Below, piece by piece: positions 49,893 to 58,753 of a stretch of DNA of 64,000 nt. Origin of the DNA: Streptomyces sp. 840.1. Lineage in GTDB: Bacteria; Actinomycetota; Actinomycetes; Streptomycetales; Streptomycetaceae. Each line of letters starts with the position of its first letter. Position 1 is the first letter of the stretch. The notes below the pieces were generated by a model, which saw only the letters and a list, made by a program, of their open reading frames with translations, had not been told where the DNA came from and made no database searches. The position numbers and the translations under genes are program-made. The stretch covers positions 1,555,001-1,619,000 of the forward strand of contig NZ_RJUU01000001.1 of NCBI RefSeq assembly GCF_003751445.1, given 5' to 3'.

Positions 49893-50758
49893 GCGAGGAC
49901 CCGTTCGTCACCCACCGCAGCCTGCTCTTCACCGTCGCGTACGAGATGCTCGGCTCGGCGGCCGACGCGGAGGACACGCTTCAGGAGTCCTGGCTGCGAT
50001 GGGCCGGCGTCGACCGCTCGCAGGTACGTGATCCGCGGGCGTACCTCGTCCGGATCGTGACCCGGCAGGCACTCAACCGGCTGCGGTCACTGTCGCGCAG
50101 CCGCGAGGACTACGTCGGGGAGTGGCTGCCGGAACCCTTGCTGACCAGCCCGGACGTGGCCGAGGACGTCGAACTCGCGGAAAGCGTCTCGATCGCGATG
50201 CTGACCGTGCTGGAGACCCTCGGCCCCACGGAGCGGGCGGTGTTCGTGCTCCGCGAGGTGTTCGAGCTGCCGTACGGAGAGATCGCCGAGGCCGTGGGGA
50301 AGTCCGCCGCCTCGGTCCGCCAGACCGCACGGCGGGCCCGCGAGCACGTCGTGGCCCGGCAGCCACGGGTGCGGGTGAGCCGGTCGGAGCAGCAGGCCGT
50401 GGTGGAACGCTTCCTCAGCGCGCTGCGCACCGGGCGGCTCCAGGAGCTGATGGAGCTCATGGCGCCGGACGTGGTCCTGCTCGCCGACGGCGGCGGCGTC
50501 GCGGCGGCCGCTCTGGTTCCGGTCCACGGGGCCCTGTCGGTCGCGGAGTTGCTCGCCCGCGCGGGCCGGCCGGGCGCCCCCGAGATCGCGACGACGCCGG
50601 TGTGGCTCAACGGCGCACCGGCCGGCCGGATCGAGCTCGGCGGCGAGTCGACGGCGGTGAGCCTCGCGGTGGAGCACGGGCGGATCACCCGGGTCTACCT
50701 GATGCGCAACCCGCACAAGCTGACCCGGCTGGACGAGCCGGCCGCACTCGCCCGGTAG
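49889..50758 (+). CDS. ECF41-type RNA polymerase sigma factor (SigJ-like) with SnoaL-like C-terminal domain
   Basis: 289-aa ECF sigma factor. Region 2: FVTHRSLLFTVAYEMLGSAADAEDTLQESWLRW; region 4: LGPTERAVFVLREVFELPYGEIAEAVGKSAASVRQTARRAREHV. A fused C-terminal SnoaL-like domain follows. The three ECF41 motifs are all present: WLPEP (79-83), DGGG (200-203) and NPHKL (274-278), where the C-terminal domain acts as built-in control rather than a separate anti-sigma factor. Coupled to the upstream carboxymuconolactone decarboxylase gene by ATGA, the classical ECF41/COE pairing. Confidence 0.95.
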   Translation: MSEDPFVTHRSLLFTVAYEMLGSAADAEDTLQESWLRWAGVDRSQVRDPRAYLVRIVTRQALNRLRSLSRSREDYVGEWLPEPLLTSPDVAEDVELAESVSIAMLTVLETLGPTERAVFVLREVFELPYGEIAEAVGKSAASVRQTARRAREHVVARQPRVRVSRSEQQAVVERFLSALRTGRLQELMELMAPDVVLLADGGGVAAAALVPVHGALSVAELLARAGRPGAPEIATTPVWLNGAPAGRIELGGESTAVSLAVEHGRITRVYLMRNPHKLTRLDEPAALAR

Positions 50759-50802
50759 ACCGGCGCGACCCAGTCGCAGAGAGCGGCTCCCGGGGCACTC
50801 GT

Positions 50803-51294
50803 TCAGCGCTCCGGGAACCGCTCGCCGCACTCGCCGCAGTACTTCGGCGCCGGCTCCTGGGACATCCGGCCGCACTCCGGGCACACCCGGTCCAGGGAGC
50901 ACGGCGCCTCGCCGCCCTCCTGTGCGAACACCGCCGGCTTGATGGCCAGCCCGGGACGGCGACGGTGGACCGTGAGGTAGGCGAGACCGTCCGGGCCCGC
51001 GGCCAGGGCGCGCCGCGAGGTGCGGGGCAGCCAGGTGACCGTGGACGGGGTCAGCTCCAACGGCGCACCGCCGCCGCCCGGAGTGAGGCGGCCGCCGCCC
51101 GCGAGGACCACGAGGAGGACGTCGAGCACGTCCTCCTGGTGCTCACCCACCTCCGCACCGGGCGGGAGGCGCACCAGGTTCGCGTCCAACTCCCTTCCCT
51201 GCTGCGCCAGTTGCCACAGGGCCCCGCGGTCGTCGGGGGCTGCGGTGGCGAGCAGGTCATCGAGTACGGCCAGTACCTCGGGGGTCGCGTTCAC
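50803..51294 (-). CDS. Cupin-like protein with C-terminal zinc ribbon
   Basis: 163-aa protein. The first two thirds are a cupin-like beta-barrel (LVRLPPGAEVGEHQEDVLDVLLVVLAGGGRLTPGG to VTWLPRTSRRALAAGPDGLAYLTVH), and the end is a zinc ribbon CPECGRMSQEPAPKYCGECGERF with four cysteines. The start is GTG 51294 (VNATPEVL). Cupin with a zinc finger of this kind appears in Streptomyces proteins of unknown role; metal handling or signal sensing is possible. Convergent with the sigma gene. Confidence 0.78.
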   Translation of the reverse strand: MNATPEVLAVLDDLLATAAPDDRGALWQLAQQGRELDANLVRLPPGAEVGEHQEDVLDVLLVVLAGGGRLTPGGGGAPLELTPSTVTWLPRTSRRALAAGPDGLAYLTVHRRRPGLAIKPAVFAQEGGEAPCSLDRVCPECGRMSQEPAPKYCGECGERFPER

Positions 51295-51393
51295 GGCTCC
51301 TACGCTACGCCGCAGGCCAGAACGGTGGATCGGGCCGATGGGAGTCCTTCCGAAGCAGCCGGTCCGGGGAGAGGACCGCTGTACTCTCCGCCC

Positions 51394-51993
51394 ATGACGC
51401 CCATGACGCCCGCAACGCCATCGACGCCCCCCATACCCTCGGCCACGACCGCCGAGTGCGTCGCGCTCACCCGGAACCTCCGCCGCCGGGGCACGCTCGT
51501 CCTCTCGGTGTTCGCCGTGATCTGGGCCTTCGCCGGTGCGTCCGGACTGGCGTCCTCCGGCGCGGCCCTGGCCGTCGAGATCGTCGCCGTACCGCTGACG
51601 GCGGTGGCGATCGTGCTCGCCTACCGCAAGGGCGCCGCCCCCTCGCCCCGCGTGGTGAGCCTGCCGGAGAACTGGGCGCGCGCGGTCGGCATCGTGAACG
51701 TCGTCGAGGTGGCCGCCGTCTTCGCCGTGATCGCGGCGTCGAACGCCTCCGGCCACCCGGAGTTCATCCCGGCCGCCATCGCGCTGGTCGTGGGCCTGCA
51801 CTTCTTCCCGCTGGCGCGCTTCTACGACCAGTGGCAGTACAAGGGGACGGCGGCCCTGTTGAGCGTCGTCGCAATCGTCGGGTTCGCGCTCATCGCGGCC
51901 GGACTGTCGGGCGAGAGCGTGCGGGCCGTGGTGGGGCTGGGCTCCGCGGCGGCGCTGTGGGTGTCCGCATACCACGTCGCCGTGAAGGGCTGA
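51394..51993 (+). CDS. Membrane protein of unknown function
   Basis: 199-aa protein with six hydrophobic segments (about 31-48, 52-70, 90-112, 118-136, 150-170, 176-195), preceded by a short Thr/Pro-rich start that repeats MTP (ATGACGCCC twice). Start ATG 51394, or 51403 in the same repeat. No known family motif. Divergent from the cupin gene. Likely a bacterial conserved membrane protein; no function. Confidence 0.8.
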   Translation: MTPMTPATPSTPPIPSATTAECVALTRNLRRRGTLVLSVFAVIWAFAGASGLASSGAALAVEIVAVPLTAVAIVLAYRKGAAPSPRVVSLPENWARAVGIVNVVEVAAVFAVIAASNASGHPEFIPAAIALVVGLHFFPLARFYDQWQYKGTAALLSVVAIVGFALIAAGLSGESVRAVVGLGSAAALWVSAYHVAVKG

Positions 51994-52241
51994 GCCCCGC
52001 GGGCAGACCCCAACCACCCGCGAAGAGAAGGCTCTTCGAGCGAAGGCCCGTTCCGTCGGACTCCCCTCGCGGGCCCGCCCGAGACGCTTGGACGAACGGG
52101 ATCACACGAGAATCCGTTCGAGGCGGCCGCAGGTGAAGCCGTCGGAGGCGACGAGGACCACGGGCGAGCGGGCCGGGACCACCTCCGTGTGAGAATTCCG
52201 GGGCCGGGGCGGGCCCCTCGGTACGTCGCCGAGGAACGGGA

Positions 52242-53228
52242 GTGAGCACCGTGCAGCGCCACCCGGACGAGAAGTACCCGCCGATCGAGCCGTACGAGCA
52301 GGGGATGCTCGACGTCGGGGACGGCAACCTCGTGTACTGGGAGGTGTGCGGCAACCCGGCCGGGAAGCCCGCCGTCGTCGTGCACGGCGGACCGGGCTCG
52401 GGGTGCAAGGAGCGGCCCCGGCAGTACTTCGACCCGGACCGCTACCGGGTGATCCTCTTCGACCAGCGCGGCTGCGGCCGCTCCACCCCGCACGCGAGTG
52501 ACCCGGCTGCCGACATGCGGTTCAACACGACGGACCGGCTGATCGCGGACATGGAGCGGCTGCGCGTCCGGCTGGGCGTCGACAAGTGGCTGCTGTACGG
52601 GGGCTCCTGGGGCTCGACGCTGATCCTCGCGTACGCCGAGCGGTACCCGGAGCGGGTCAGCGAGATCGTGATCCCGGCCGTCACCACGACCCGCCGCTCC
52701 GAGATCGACTGGCTGTACCGGGGCGTGGGGAACGTGTTCCCCGAGGCCTGGGACCTGTTCCGGGCCGGGGTCCCGGAGGCCGCGAGCGACGCGACCCCCG
52801 ACGTGCTCGTCGCGTACGCCGCGCGCACGGAGAGCCCCGACCCCGAGGTACGGGCGCGGGCGACCGCCGACTGGTGCGCCTGGGAGGACGCGGTGCTCTC
52901 CCAGGAGGCGTACTCCGGACCGCCCCCGTACAGCGGCCGGCCCGCACGCGCGCAGCAGGCGCTCGTACGGATCTGCGCGCACTACTTCTCCCACGGCGCC
53001 TGGCTGGAGGAGGGGCAGCTGATCCGGGACGCCGGGCGGCTGGCGGGAATCCCGGGTGCGCTGGTGCACGGCCGCTTCGACCTGGGCGGTCCGCTGATCA
53101 CCGCCTGGGAGCTGGCGAAGGCGTGGCCGGACGCGGAACTGACCGTGATCGACGACGCCGGGCACCTCGGCGGGGCGGCGACGAGCCGGGCGGTGCTGGC
53201 GGCGCTGGACCGGTTCGCGCGCGGGTAG
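52242..53228 (+). CDS. pip: Proline iminopeptidase
   Basis: 328-aa S33-family proline iminopeptidase that removes N-terminal proline from peptides. Motifs: PAVVVHGGPGSGCKERPRQYFD, FDQRGCGRSTPHA, the nucleophile elbow LLYGGSWGSTLILAYAERYPERV, Asp in VHGRFDLGGPL and His in IDDAGHLGGAATS. Start GTG 52242 with GAGGAACGG upstream; GTG 52251 is an alternative. Single gene; length matches the family. Confidence 0.95.
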   Translation: MSTVQRHPDEKYPPIEPYEQGMLDVGDGNLVYWEVCGNPAGKPAVVVHGGPGSGCKERPRQYFDPDRYRVILFDQRGCGRSTPHASDPAADMRFNTTDRLIADMERLRVRLGVDKWLLYGGSWGSTLILAYAERYPERVSEIVIPAVTTTRRSEIDWLYRGVGNVFPEAWDLFRAGVPEAASDATPDVLVAYAARTESPDPEVRARATADWCAWEDAVLSQEAYSGPPPYSGRPARAQQALVRICAHYFSHGAWLEEGQLIRDAGRLAGIPGALVHGRFDLGGPLITAWELAKAWPDAELTVIDDAGHLGGAATSRAVLAALDRFARG

Positions 53229-53291
53229 GACCGCCGCCCCGGGGACATCCGCCCTTGCTTCGAGCGGACTCCAAGGCGTTGGCTTGGTCCC

Positions 53292-54287
53292 ATGAAGTAC
53301 ACGCAGCTCGGACGCACCGGACTCAAAGTCAGCCGTCTCGTTCTGGGGACGATGAACTTCGGCCCCCAGACCAACGAGAGCGACAGCCACGCACTCATGG
53401 ACGCCGCCCTGGACGCGGGTGTCAACTTCTTCGACACCGCGAACGTCTACGGCTGGGGCGAGAACAAGGGCCGCACGGAGGAGATCCTCGGCACCTGGTT
53501 CGCCCAGGGCGGCGACCGCCGCGACAAGGTCGTCCTCGCCACCAAGGTCTACGGCAACATGGCCGCCGACGGCGAGGCCTGGCCCAACCACGACAAGCTC
53601 TCTGCGCTCAACATCCGCCGCGCCGTGGACGCCAGCCTGAAGCGGCTGCAGACGGACCACATCGACCTTTACCAGTTCCACCACGTCGACCGGTCGACCC
53701 CGGTCGAGGAGATCTGGCAGGCCATCGACGTACTGATCCAGCAGGGCAAGATCCTGTACGCCGGCTCGTCCAACTTCGCCGGATACAAGATCGCCCAGGC
53801 CAACGAGGTCGCCCGGCAGCGCGGCAGCTACGGGCTGGTCAGCGAGCAGTGCATCTACAACCTGATGGAGCGGGGCGCCGAGATGGAGGTCATCCCGGCC
53901 GCCCAGGAGTACGGCCTCGGCGTCATCCCGTGGTCGCCGCTGCACGGCGGCCTGCTCGGCGGCGCGCTGCGCAAGGAGCGCGACGGCGGCGGCGCCCGAT
54001 CCACCTCGGGCCGCTCCGGCGACGCGCTCGCCGACCCGAAGGTGCGGGCCCAGATCCAGGCGTACGAGGACCTGCTGGAGAAGCACGGCCTGGAGCCCGG
54101 CGAGGCCGGTCTGGCCTGGCTGCTGACCCGTCCCGGCGTCACGGGCCCGATCTCGGGTCCGCGTACCCGCGAGCAGCTGGACTCCGCGCTGCGCGCGGTG
54201 GAGCTGGAGCTGTCGGACGAGGTGCTGACGGCCCTGGACGAGATCTTCCCGGGTCCGGGCCCGTCCCCGGAGAACTTCGCCTGGTAG
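53292..54287 (+). CDS. Aldo/keto reductase (third copy)
   Basis: 331-aa aldo/keto reductase. KYTQLGRTGLKVSRLVLGTMNFGPQTNESDS at the start, Asp/Tyr in NFFDTANVYGWGENKGRTEEIL, Lys in VLATKVYGNM and His in DLYQFHHVDRSTP complete the tetrad. The NADP end is GPISGPRTREQLDSALRAVELEL. Family resembles general stress or L-glyceraldehyde-type reductases. Follows pip by about 60 bases; possibly same transcript but no coupling. Substrate unknown. Confidence 0.95.
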   Translation: MKYTQLGRTGLKVSRLVLGTMNFGPQTNESDSHALMDAALDAGVNFFDTANVYGWGENKGRTEEILGTWFAQGGDRRDKVVLATKVYGNMAADGEAWPNHDKLSALNIRRAVDASLKRLQTDHIDLYQFHHVDRSTPVEEIWQAIDVLIQQGKILYAGSSNFAGYKIAQANEVARQRGSYGLVSEQCIYNLMERGAEMEVIPAAQEYGLGVIPWSPLHGGLLGGALRKERDGGGARSTSGRSGDALADPKVRAQIQAYEDLLEKHGLEPGEAGLAWLLTRPGVTGPISGPRTREQLDSALRAVELELSDEVLTALDEIFPGPGPSPENFAW

Positions 54288-54323
54288 ACGCGGCCCGGCT
54301 TACGGCCGTCCCCGGCAGACCGA

Positions 54324-54410
54324 TCAGCCGAGGGCGGCCGCCACTGCGACGACGGCGAACATGAGCACGAGCACGGCCGCCATGATGCGGTTTCTGGTCT
54401 TGGGATCCAC
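54324..54410 (-). CDS. 28-aa conserved-looking membrane peptide
   Basis: A short minus-strand frame starting GTG 54410 reads VDPKTRNRIMAAVLVLMFAV and continues as VAVAAALG, then TGA at 54326-54324. It has a basic N terminus and a single membrane helix. I recall similar tiny Streptomyces proteins beginning MDPKTRNRIMA. It has no strong ribosome site. Convergent position between the reductase and the MFS terminator. Role unknown. Confidence 0.6.
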   Translation of the reverse strand: MDPKTRNRIMAAVLVLMFAVVAVAAALG

Positions 54411-54499
54411 CCGACGAGCGTAACCGGCTCGCCCGGCGTTCCCGCGACCAGGCCCGCATCGCCCGCACCTGCGGCTCCCCCGTGACTGATCCCGCCCGG

Positions 54500-54548
54500 C
54501 ACGCGATACGGCCCCGTACCGGATACCCGGTCGGGGCCGTGATCGTGT
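54500..54548 (-). terminator. Long hairpin after the MFS transporter gene
   Basis: Arms ACGGCCCCG-T-ACCGG and CCGGT-CGGGGCCGT (54508-54540; 4-base loop, one bulge) extend with weaker pairs to 54500-54548. It starts 16 bases past the MFS stop at 54564. Strong intrinsic terminator for the minus strand. Confidence 0.8.
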
Positions 54549-54563
54549 GTGGCCGGGCGGGTC

Positions 54564-55898
54564 TCAGGCCGCCGTGGCCAGCTGCTCGCGCGGGACGAAC
54601 CGTACGTGCGGGCGGCCGGGGCGCAGGTCGACCTGGAGGCGCAGGCCGCCTACGCGGGCCAGCATGAAGCCGACGCCGAGTGCGGCGACCAGCGAGAACG
54701 CGCCGCCGACCGCCATTCCGGTGCGGACGCCGTACGCGTCGCTGATCCAGCCGACGATCGGGGCGCCCACCGGCGTACCACCGGCGAAGACCATCATGTA
54801 CAGGCTCATCACCCGGCCGCGCATGGCCGGGTCGGCCGCCATCTGGACGCTGGTGTTCGCGCTGATGTTGGTCGTCAGACCGATCATGCCGATCGGCAGG
54901 AGCAGCAGCGAGAACAGCCAGACGGACGGCGACATGGAGGCGATGACCTCCAGCAGACCGAACAGGGTGCCGGCGCCGACCAGCATCCGCAGCCGCGACG
55001 AGCCGCGGCGGGCGGCGAGCAGGGCCCCGGCGAGGGAGCCCGCGGCCATCAGGATGTTGAAGAACGAGTACATCCCGGCGCCGCCGTGAAAGACCTCGTC
55101 CGCGAAGGCGGTCAGGAAGATCGGGAAGTTGAACCCGAACGTGCCGACGAAGCCGACGAGGACGATCGGCCAGATCAGCTCCGGGCGGCCGGAGACGTAA
55201 CGCAGCCCCTCGCGCAGCTGGCCCTTGGCGCGCGGTACGACCACGGCCTTGTGCAGCTCGCTCGTGCGCATCATCATCAGGCCGACGAGCGGCGCGAGGA
55301 ACGACAGGCCGTTGAACATGAAGGCCCAGCCGCTGCCGACCGAGGTGATCAGCACACCCGCGACGGCGGGACCGATGAGCCGGGCGGACTGGAAGTTCGC
55401 CGAGTTCAGACTGACCGCGTTGCGCAGCTGGGCGGGGCCGACCATCTCGGAGACGAACGACTGGCGGGCCGGGTTGTCCACGACCGTGACCATGCCGAGC
55501 AGGAACGCGATCAGGTAGACGTGCCACACCTGGACCACGCCGGACAGCGTGAGCACCGCGAGCGCGACACCGCACAGGCCGAGCGCGGCCTGGCTGATGA
55601 GCAGGAGCTTGCGCTTGGGCATGCGGTCGGCGATGACGCCGCCGTACAGGCCGAAGAGCAGCATGGGGAGGAACTGGAGTGCCGTGGTGATGCCGACGGC
55701 GGCGGCGGACCCGGTGAGGCTCAGGACGAGCCAGTCCTGCGTGATGCGGGACATCCAGGTACCGGTGTTGGAGATCACGGCGCCGGTTGCGAACAGGCGG
55801 TAGTTACGGATCTTCAGCGACGAGAAGGTCCCGCCGGGCTTGCTCTCGTGGGTGGAAGTCGGTGCGGGGGCGGAGTCTGCTCCGGATCCCGTACTCAA
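54564..55898 (-). CDS. MFS transporter
   Basis: 444-aa MFS permease of the EntS-like/MFS_3 group with about 12 helices. Characteristic segments: SSLKIRNYRLFATGAVISNTGTWMSRITQDWLVL, GLYGGVIADRMPKRKLLLISQAAL, VVDNPARQSFVSEMVG. I choose TTG 55898, giving MSTGSGADSAPAP-like start, because GAGGAGG lies 8-9 bases upstream; the in-frame extension beyond has no ribosome site. Divergent from no gene but adjacent to a MarR regulator on the same strand, which probably controls it. Drug or siderophore efflux plausible. Confidence 0.92.
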   Translation of the reverse strand: MSTGSGADSAPAPTSTHESKPGGTFSSLKIRNYRLFATGAVISNTGTWMSRITQDWLVLSLTGSAAAVGITTALQFLPMLLFGLYGGVIADRMPKRKLLLISQAALGLCGVALAVLTLSGVVQVWHVYLIAFLLGMVTVVDNPARQSFVSEMVGPAQLRNAVSLNSANFQSARLIGPAVAGVLITSVGSGWAFMFNGLSFLAPLVGLMMMRTSELHKAVVVPRAKGQLREGLRYVSGRPELIWPIVLVGFVGTFGFNFPIFLTAFADEVFHGGAGMYSFFNILMAAGSLAGALLAARRGSSRLRMLVGAGTLFGLLEVIASMSPSVWLFSLLLLPIGMIGLTTNISANTSVQMAADPAMRGRVMSLYMMVFAGGTPVGAPIVGWISDAYGVRTGMAVGGAFSLVAALGVGFMLARVGGLRLQVDLRPGRPHVRFVPREQLATAA

Positions 55899-55994
55899 AA
55901 GGGTTCGCCTCCTCGGGCGTGGACATGGTGCTGACTGACGGGGATGCGGCGGTGGGGGCGGTGCGCCGGTCATGGTCCGGCGCGGCCCGCTCCG

Positions 55995-56435
55995 CTACAG
56001 GTGGGCGAGCTTCTCCAGCACGGGGGCCGCGTTGCGAAGCGTCTCCCACTCGTCCTCGTCCAGGCCTTCGGCAAGGGTGGTCAGCCAGGCGTTCCGCTTG
56101 TTGCGGCTCTCGGCGAGCATGGCCTCGGCCTGCTCGGTCTGGCTGACCATCTTCTGACGACGGTCATCGGGGTGCGGTTCCAGTCTGACAAGTCCCTTGG
56201 CTTCCAGCAGCGCGACGATGCGGGTCATCGACGGGGGCTGCACATGCTCCTTGCGGGCCAGCTCACCGGGGGTGGCCGAACCGCAGCGGGCGAGCGTGCC
56301 GAGCACCGACATCTCGGTGGGGCTCAGCGACTCGTCGACGCGCTGGTGCTTGAGGCGCCGGCCGAGCAGCATGACGGCGGAACGAAGGGAGCTCACGGCG
56401 GCGGCACTGTCGCTGTCGTGGATCAGGTCAGGCAT
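55995..56435 (-). CDS. MarR-family regulator
   Basis: 146-aa MarR regulator: LKHQRVDESLSPTEMSVLGTLARCGSATPGELARKEHVQPPSMTRIVALLEAKGLVRLEPHPDDRRQKMV is the DNA-binding core with the wing DDRRQ. ATG 56435 has no ribosome site, but TACGCT lies 7 bases upstream, so the transcript may start at the ATG itself (leaderless). Overlapping dyads GTTAGCGTAAC and GTAACTCATTAC (56440-56457) cover that promoter: autorepression. It precedes the MFS gene on the same strand, the common MarR/MFS unit. Confidence 0.93.
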   Translation of the reverse strand: MPDLIHDSDSAAAVSSLRSAVMLLGRRLKHQRVDESLSPTEMSVLGTLARCGSATPGELARKEHVQPPSMTRIVALLEAKGLVRLEPHPDDRRQKMVSQTEQAEAMLAESRNKRNAWLTTLAEGLDEDEWETLRNAAPVLEKLAHL

Positions 56436-56439
56436 GTTT

Positions 56440-56457
56440 GTTAGCGTAACTCATTAC
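56440..56457 (-). promoter_or_regulatory. Leaderless promoter and MarR operator
   Basis: GTTA-GCG-TAAC (56440-56450) overlaps GTAA-CTCA-TTAC (56446-56457). On the minus strand a TACGCT -10 box lies inside it, 7 bases from the A of the MarR ATG. The arrangement implies self-repression by blocking the promoter. Confidence 0.6.
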
Positions 56458-56579
56458 CTACCCTAAAGACCACTCGTGTTACACGCGCGAGACCCGAATC
56501 ACCAATCGATCACCCAAACGAGTGAGTCAGTTCCGGAAAGTCACGTGTATCGGGCCCGGGGAACGTAACCCTGCATGAC

Positions 56580-56786
56580 ATGGGATCGACAGTGCTCAGC
56601 CTGCGGATAGACGGTGAGCTGCTCGACCGGCTCAAGCAGCACGCCGCCAGACGCGGAATGAGCGTCCAGGACTATGTGGTCCGGACGCTCATTCGCGATG
56701 ACTTCGACGAGCGCTTCCAGGCGGCCGTCGACGGGACGGAGAAGTTCTACGGAGCGGGCGGGCGCGCGGCCGAGGAGGTCACCTGA
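56580..56786 (+). CDS. Ribbon-helix-helix-like small protein
   Basis: 68-aa protein: VLSLRIDGELLDRLKQHAARRGMSVQDYVVRTLIRDDF resembles a ribbon-helix-helix (CopG/Arc-type) DNA-binding domain, followed by a short helix FDERFQAAVDGTEKFYG. It could be an antitoxin-like or regulatory protein, but no toxin gene is next to it. ATG 56580 chosen; an overlapping ATG 56575 is in another frame. Follows an AT-richer region. Convergent with the NCS2 permease. Confidence 0.82.
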   Translation: MGSTVLSLRIDGELLDRLKQHAARRGMSVQDYVVRTLIRDDFDERFQAAVDGTEKFYGAGGRAAEEVT

Positions 56787-56817
56787 CCCCCTCGGCCGCG
56801 CGCCCGCCCGCGAGGGA

Positions 56818-58272
56818 TCACGTGAGGCCGAGCGCCGGCATCGCGTAGTAGAAGACGAAGACCGCCGACACCACGTACATGGCCACCGGCACCGAGCGAC
56901 CGCGCCCGGCGGCCAGCCGCAGCACGCAGAACGCGATGAAGCCGACGCCGATGCCGTTGGTGATCGAGTACGTGAACGGCATCATCACCATGGCGAGGAA
57001 GGCCGGCATCGAGAGCGTGTAGTCGCTCCAGTCGATGTCCCGCACCGAGCCCGCGATGATCAGGAAGCCCACCGCCAGCAGGGCCGGAGTGGCCGCCTGC
57101 GAGGGGACCATCGTCGCCAGTGGTGTCAGGAACAGCGCCGCCGTGAACAGCAGACCCGTCACGATGCTCGCGAAGCCCGTGCGGGCCCCCTCACCGACAC
57201 CCGCCGTGGACTCCACGAAGCAGGTGCCCGCCGAGGCGGAGCCCGCGCCGCCCGCGGCGACCGCGATGCCGTCGACGAACAGCACCTTGTTGATGCCGGG
57301 GAAGTTGCCGTCCTTGTCCGTCAGCTTGGCCTCGTCGCCGACGCCGAGGATGGTGCCCATCGCGTCGAAGAAGCAGGACAGCAGCACGGTGAAGACGAAC
57401 AGGATGCCGGTGAGCATCCCGACCTTGTCGAAGCCGCCGAACAGGCTGACCTTGCCGATCAGCCCGAAGTCCGGCGAGGCGACGGGGTTGCCCGGCCACT
57501 GCGGGACGGTCAGGCCCCAGGCCTCGCCCGGCAGGTCCGCGATCGCGTCGATGATCAGCGCGACGACCGTCATCGCGACGATGGAGATCAGGATCGCGCC
57601 CGGCACCTTGCGGACGATCAGCGCGAGCGTGAGCAGCGCGCCGAGCACGAAGACCAGCACGGGCCAGCCGTTGAGGTGGCCGTCGTTGCCGAGCTGCAGC
57701 GGGACGGTGGTGTGCGCGACGTCCGGGATGCGGGAGACGAAGCCGGAGTCGACCAGACCGATCAGCAGGATGAAGAGGCCGATGCCGATCGCGATGCCCT
57801 TGCGGAGCGAGGTCGGTACGGCGTTCATCACGCGTTCCCGCAGGCCGGTCGCGACCAGCAGCATGACCACGATGCCCGCGAGGACGACCATGCCCATCGC
57901 GTCGGGCCAGCTCATCCGGGGGGCGAGCTGGAGGGCGACGACGGTGTTGACGCCGAGGCCGGCGGCCAGCGCGATCGGCACGTTGCCGATGACCCCCATG
58001 AGGAGCGTGGAGAACGCGGCCACCAGCACCGTCGCGGTGACCAGCTGGCCGCTGTCGAGCTGATGCCCGTACATGTCCTTCGCGCTGCCCAGGATGATCG
58101 GGTTCAGCACGATGATGTACGCCATCGCGAAGAAGGTGGCGAATCCGCCACGGATCTCGCGCGCGACCGACGACCCCCGCTCGGAGATCTTGAAGAAACG
58201 GTCCAGGCCTCCGGAGGGCTGGGGAGCCGGGGGCTGTCCGGAGTCGACCGGAGCGGTGGCCGAGGGGGGCAT
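56818..58272 (-). CDS. NCS2-family purine permease (AzgA-like)
   Basis: 484-aa NCS2 nucleobase permease with about 14 helices. AzgA-type motifs: FFKISERGSSVAREIRGGFATFFAMAYIIVLNP, GLGVNTVVALQLAP, FFDAMGTILGVGDEA and SASAGTCFVESTAGVGEGARTGFASIVTG, matching proton-coupled adenine/guanine/hypoxanthine transporters. Start MPPSATAPVDSG at ATG 58272. No purine riboswitch could be recognised upstream. Next to DUF2530 on the other strand, a frequent Streptomyces layout. Confidence 0.94.
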   Translation of the reverse strand: MPPSATAPVDSGQPPAPQPSGGLDRFFKISERGSSVAREIRGGFATFFAMAYIIVLNPIILGSAKDMYGHQLDSGQLVTATVLVAAFSTLLMGVIGNVPIALAAGLGVNTVVALQLAPRMSWPDAMGMVVLAGIVVMLLVATGLRERVMNAVPTSLRKGIAIGIGLFILLIGLVDSGFVSRIPDVAHTTVPLQLGNDGHLNGWPVLVFVLGALLTLALIVRKVPGAILISIVAMTVVALIIDAIADLPGEAWGLTVPQWPGNPVASPDFGLIGKVSLFGGFDKVGMLTGILFVFTVLLSCFFDAMGTILGVGDEAKLTDKDGNFPGINKVLFVDGIAVAAGGAGSASAGTCFVESTAGVGEGARTGFASIVTGLLFTAALFLTPLATMVPSQAATPALLAVGFLIIAGSVRDIDWSDYTLSMPAFLAMVMMPFTYSITNGIGVGFIAFCVLRLAAGRGRSVPVAMYVVSAVFVFYYAMPALGLT

Positions 58273-58459
58273 CTAAGACCTCAGTCATACGTAGAGGGGG
58301 ACTAAATGTGGTCAGCTTTGGACTTTCACACGAATAATTCGAGACAGTCGTAAGCAGATTCAGTATGAATACATAAGGCGAAGATCGCTATCTCCGCGCG
58401 TAGACCCTTGGGCCGACTGGCCCGGCGGCCTTTATGTACGCGCCGCATACACTGACTGC

Positions 58460-58753
58460 ATGGCGAAGTGGACACCGAAGCACGAGGCACCCGAGCCCCT
58501 GGAGGGGCCCGTCGTCGCCACCATCACCGGCGGCACGATCCTCTGGTTCGTCCTCTTCCTCGTCCAGCTCCCGTTCTACGGCTGGTTCGACGACCACGGG
58601 CACCTGTGGTGGGTATGGACCTGCCTGGCCGGCGGAGGCCTCGGCCTGATCGGCATCTGGTACGTACGGGGACGCGACGCCGCGATCAAGCGGGCCGAGG
58701 CCGCCGACGCGGGCCCGCAGAGCGATTCGGACACTCCCGGCGCCACCGCCTGA
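58460..58753 (+). CDS. DUF2530-family small membrane protein
   Basis: 97-aa protein with two predicted helices (about 18-36 and 50-70) and a polar tail. Start MAKWTPKHEAPEPLEGPVVA fits DUF2530, a family of about 80-100-residue actinobacterial membrane proteins often next to NCS2 permeases. Function unknown. Divergent from the permease, so the two promoters share the 187-bp gap. Confidence 0.88.
   Translation: MAKWTPKHEAPEPLEGPVVATITGGTILWFVLFLVQLPFYGWFDDHGHLWWVWTCLAGGGLGLIGIWYVRGRDAAIKRAEAADAGPQSDSDTPGATA

Noticed and set aside
52085..52190. Minus-strand peptide VVPARSPVVLVASDGFTCG near the pip gene
   Set aside because: Only about 26 codons, no conserved context; resemblance to an Fe-S protein end is too weak.
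58273..58459. Possible purine riboswitch upstream of the NCS2 permease
   Set aside because: The conserved junction and loop bases of purine riboswitches are not present.
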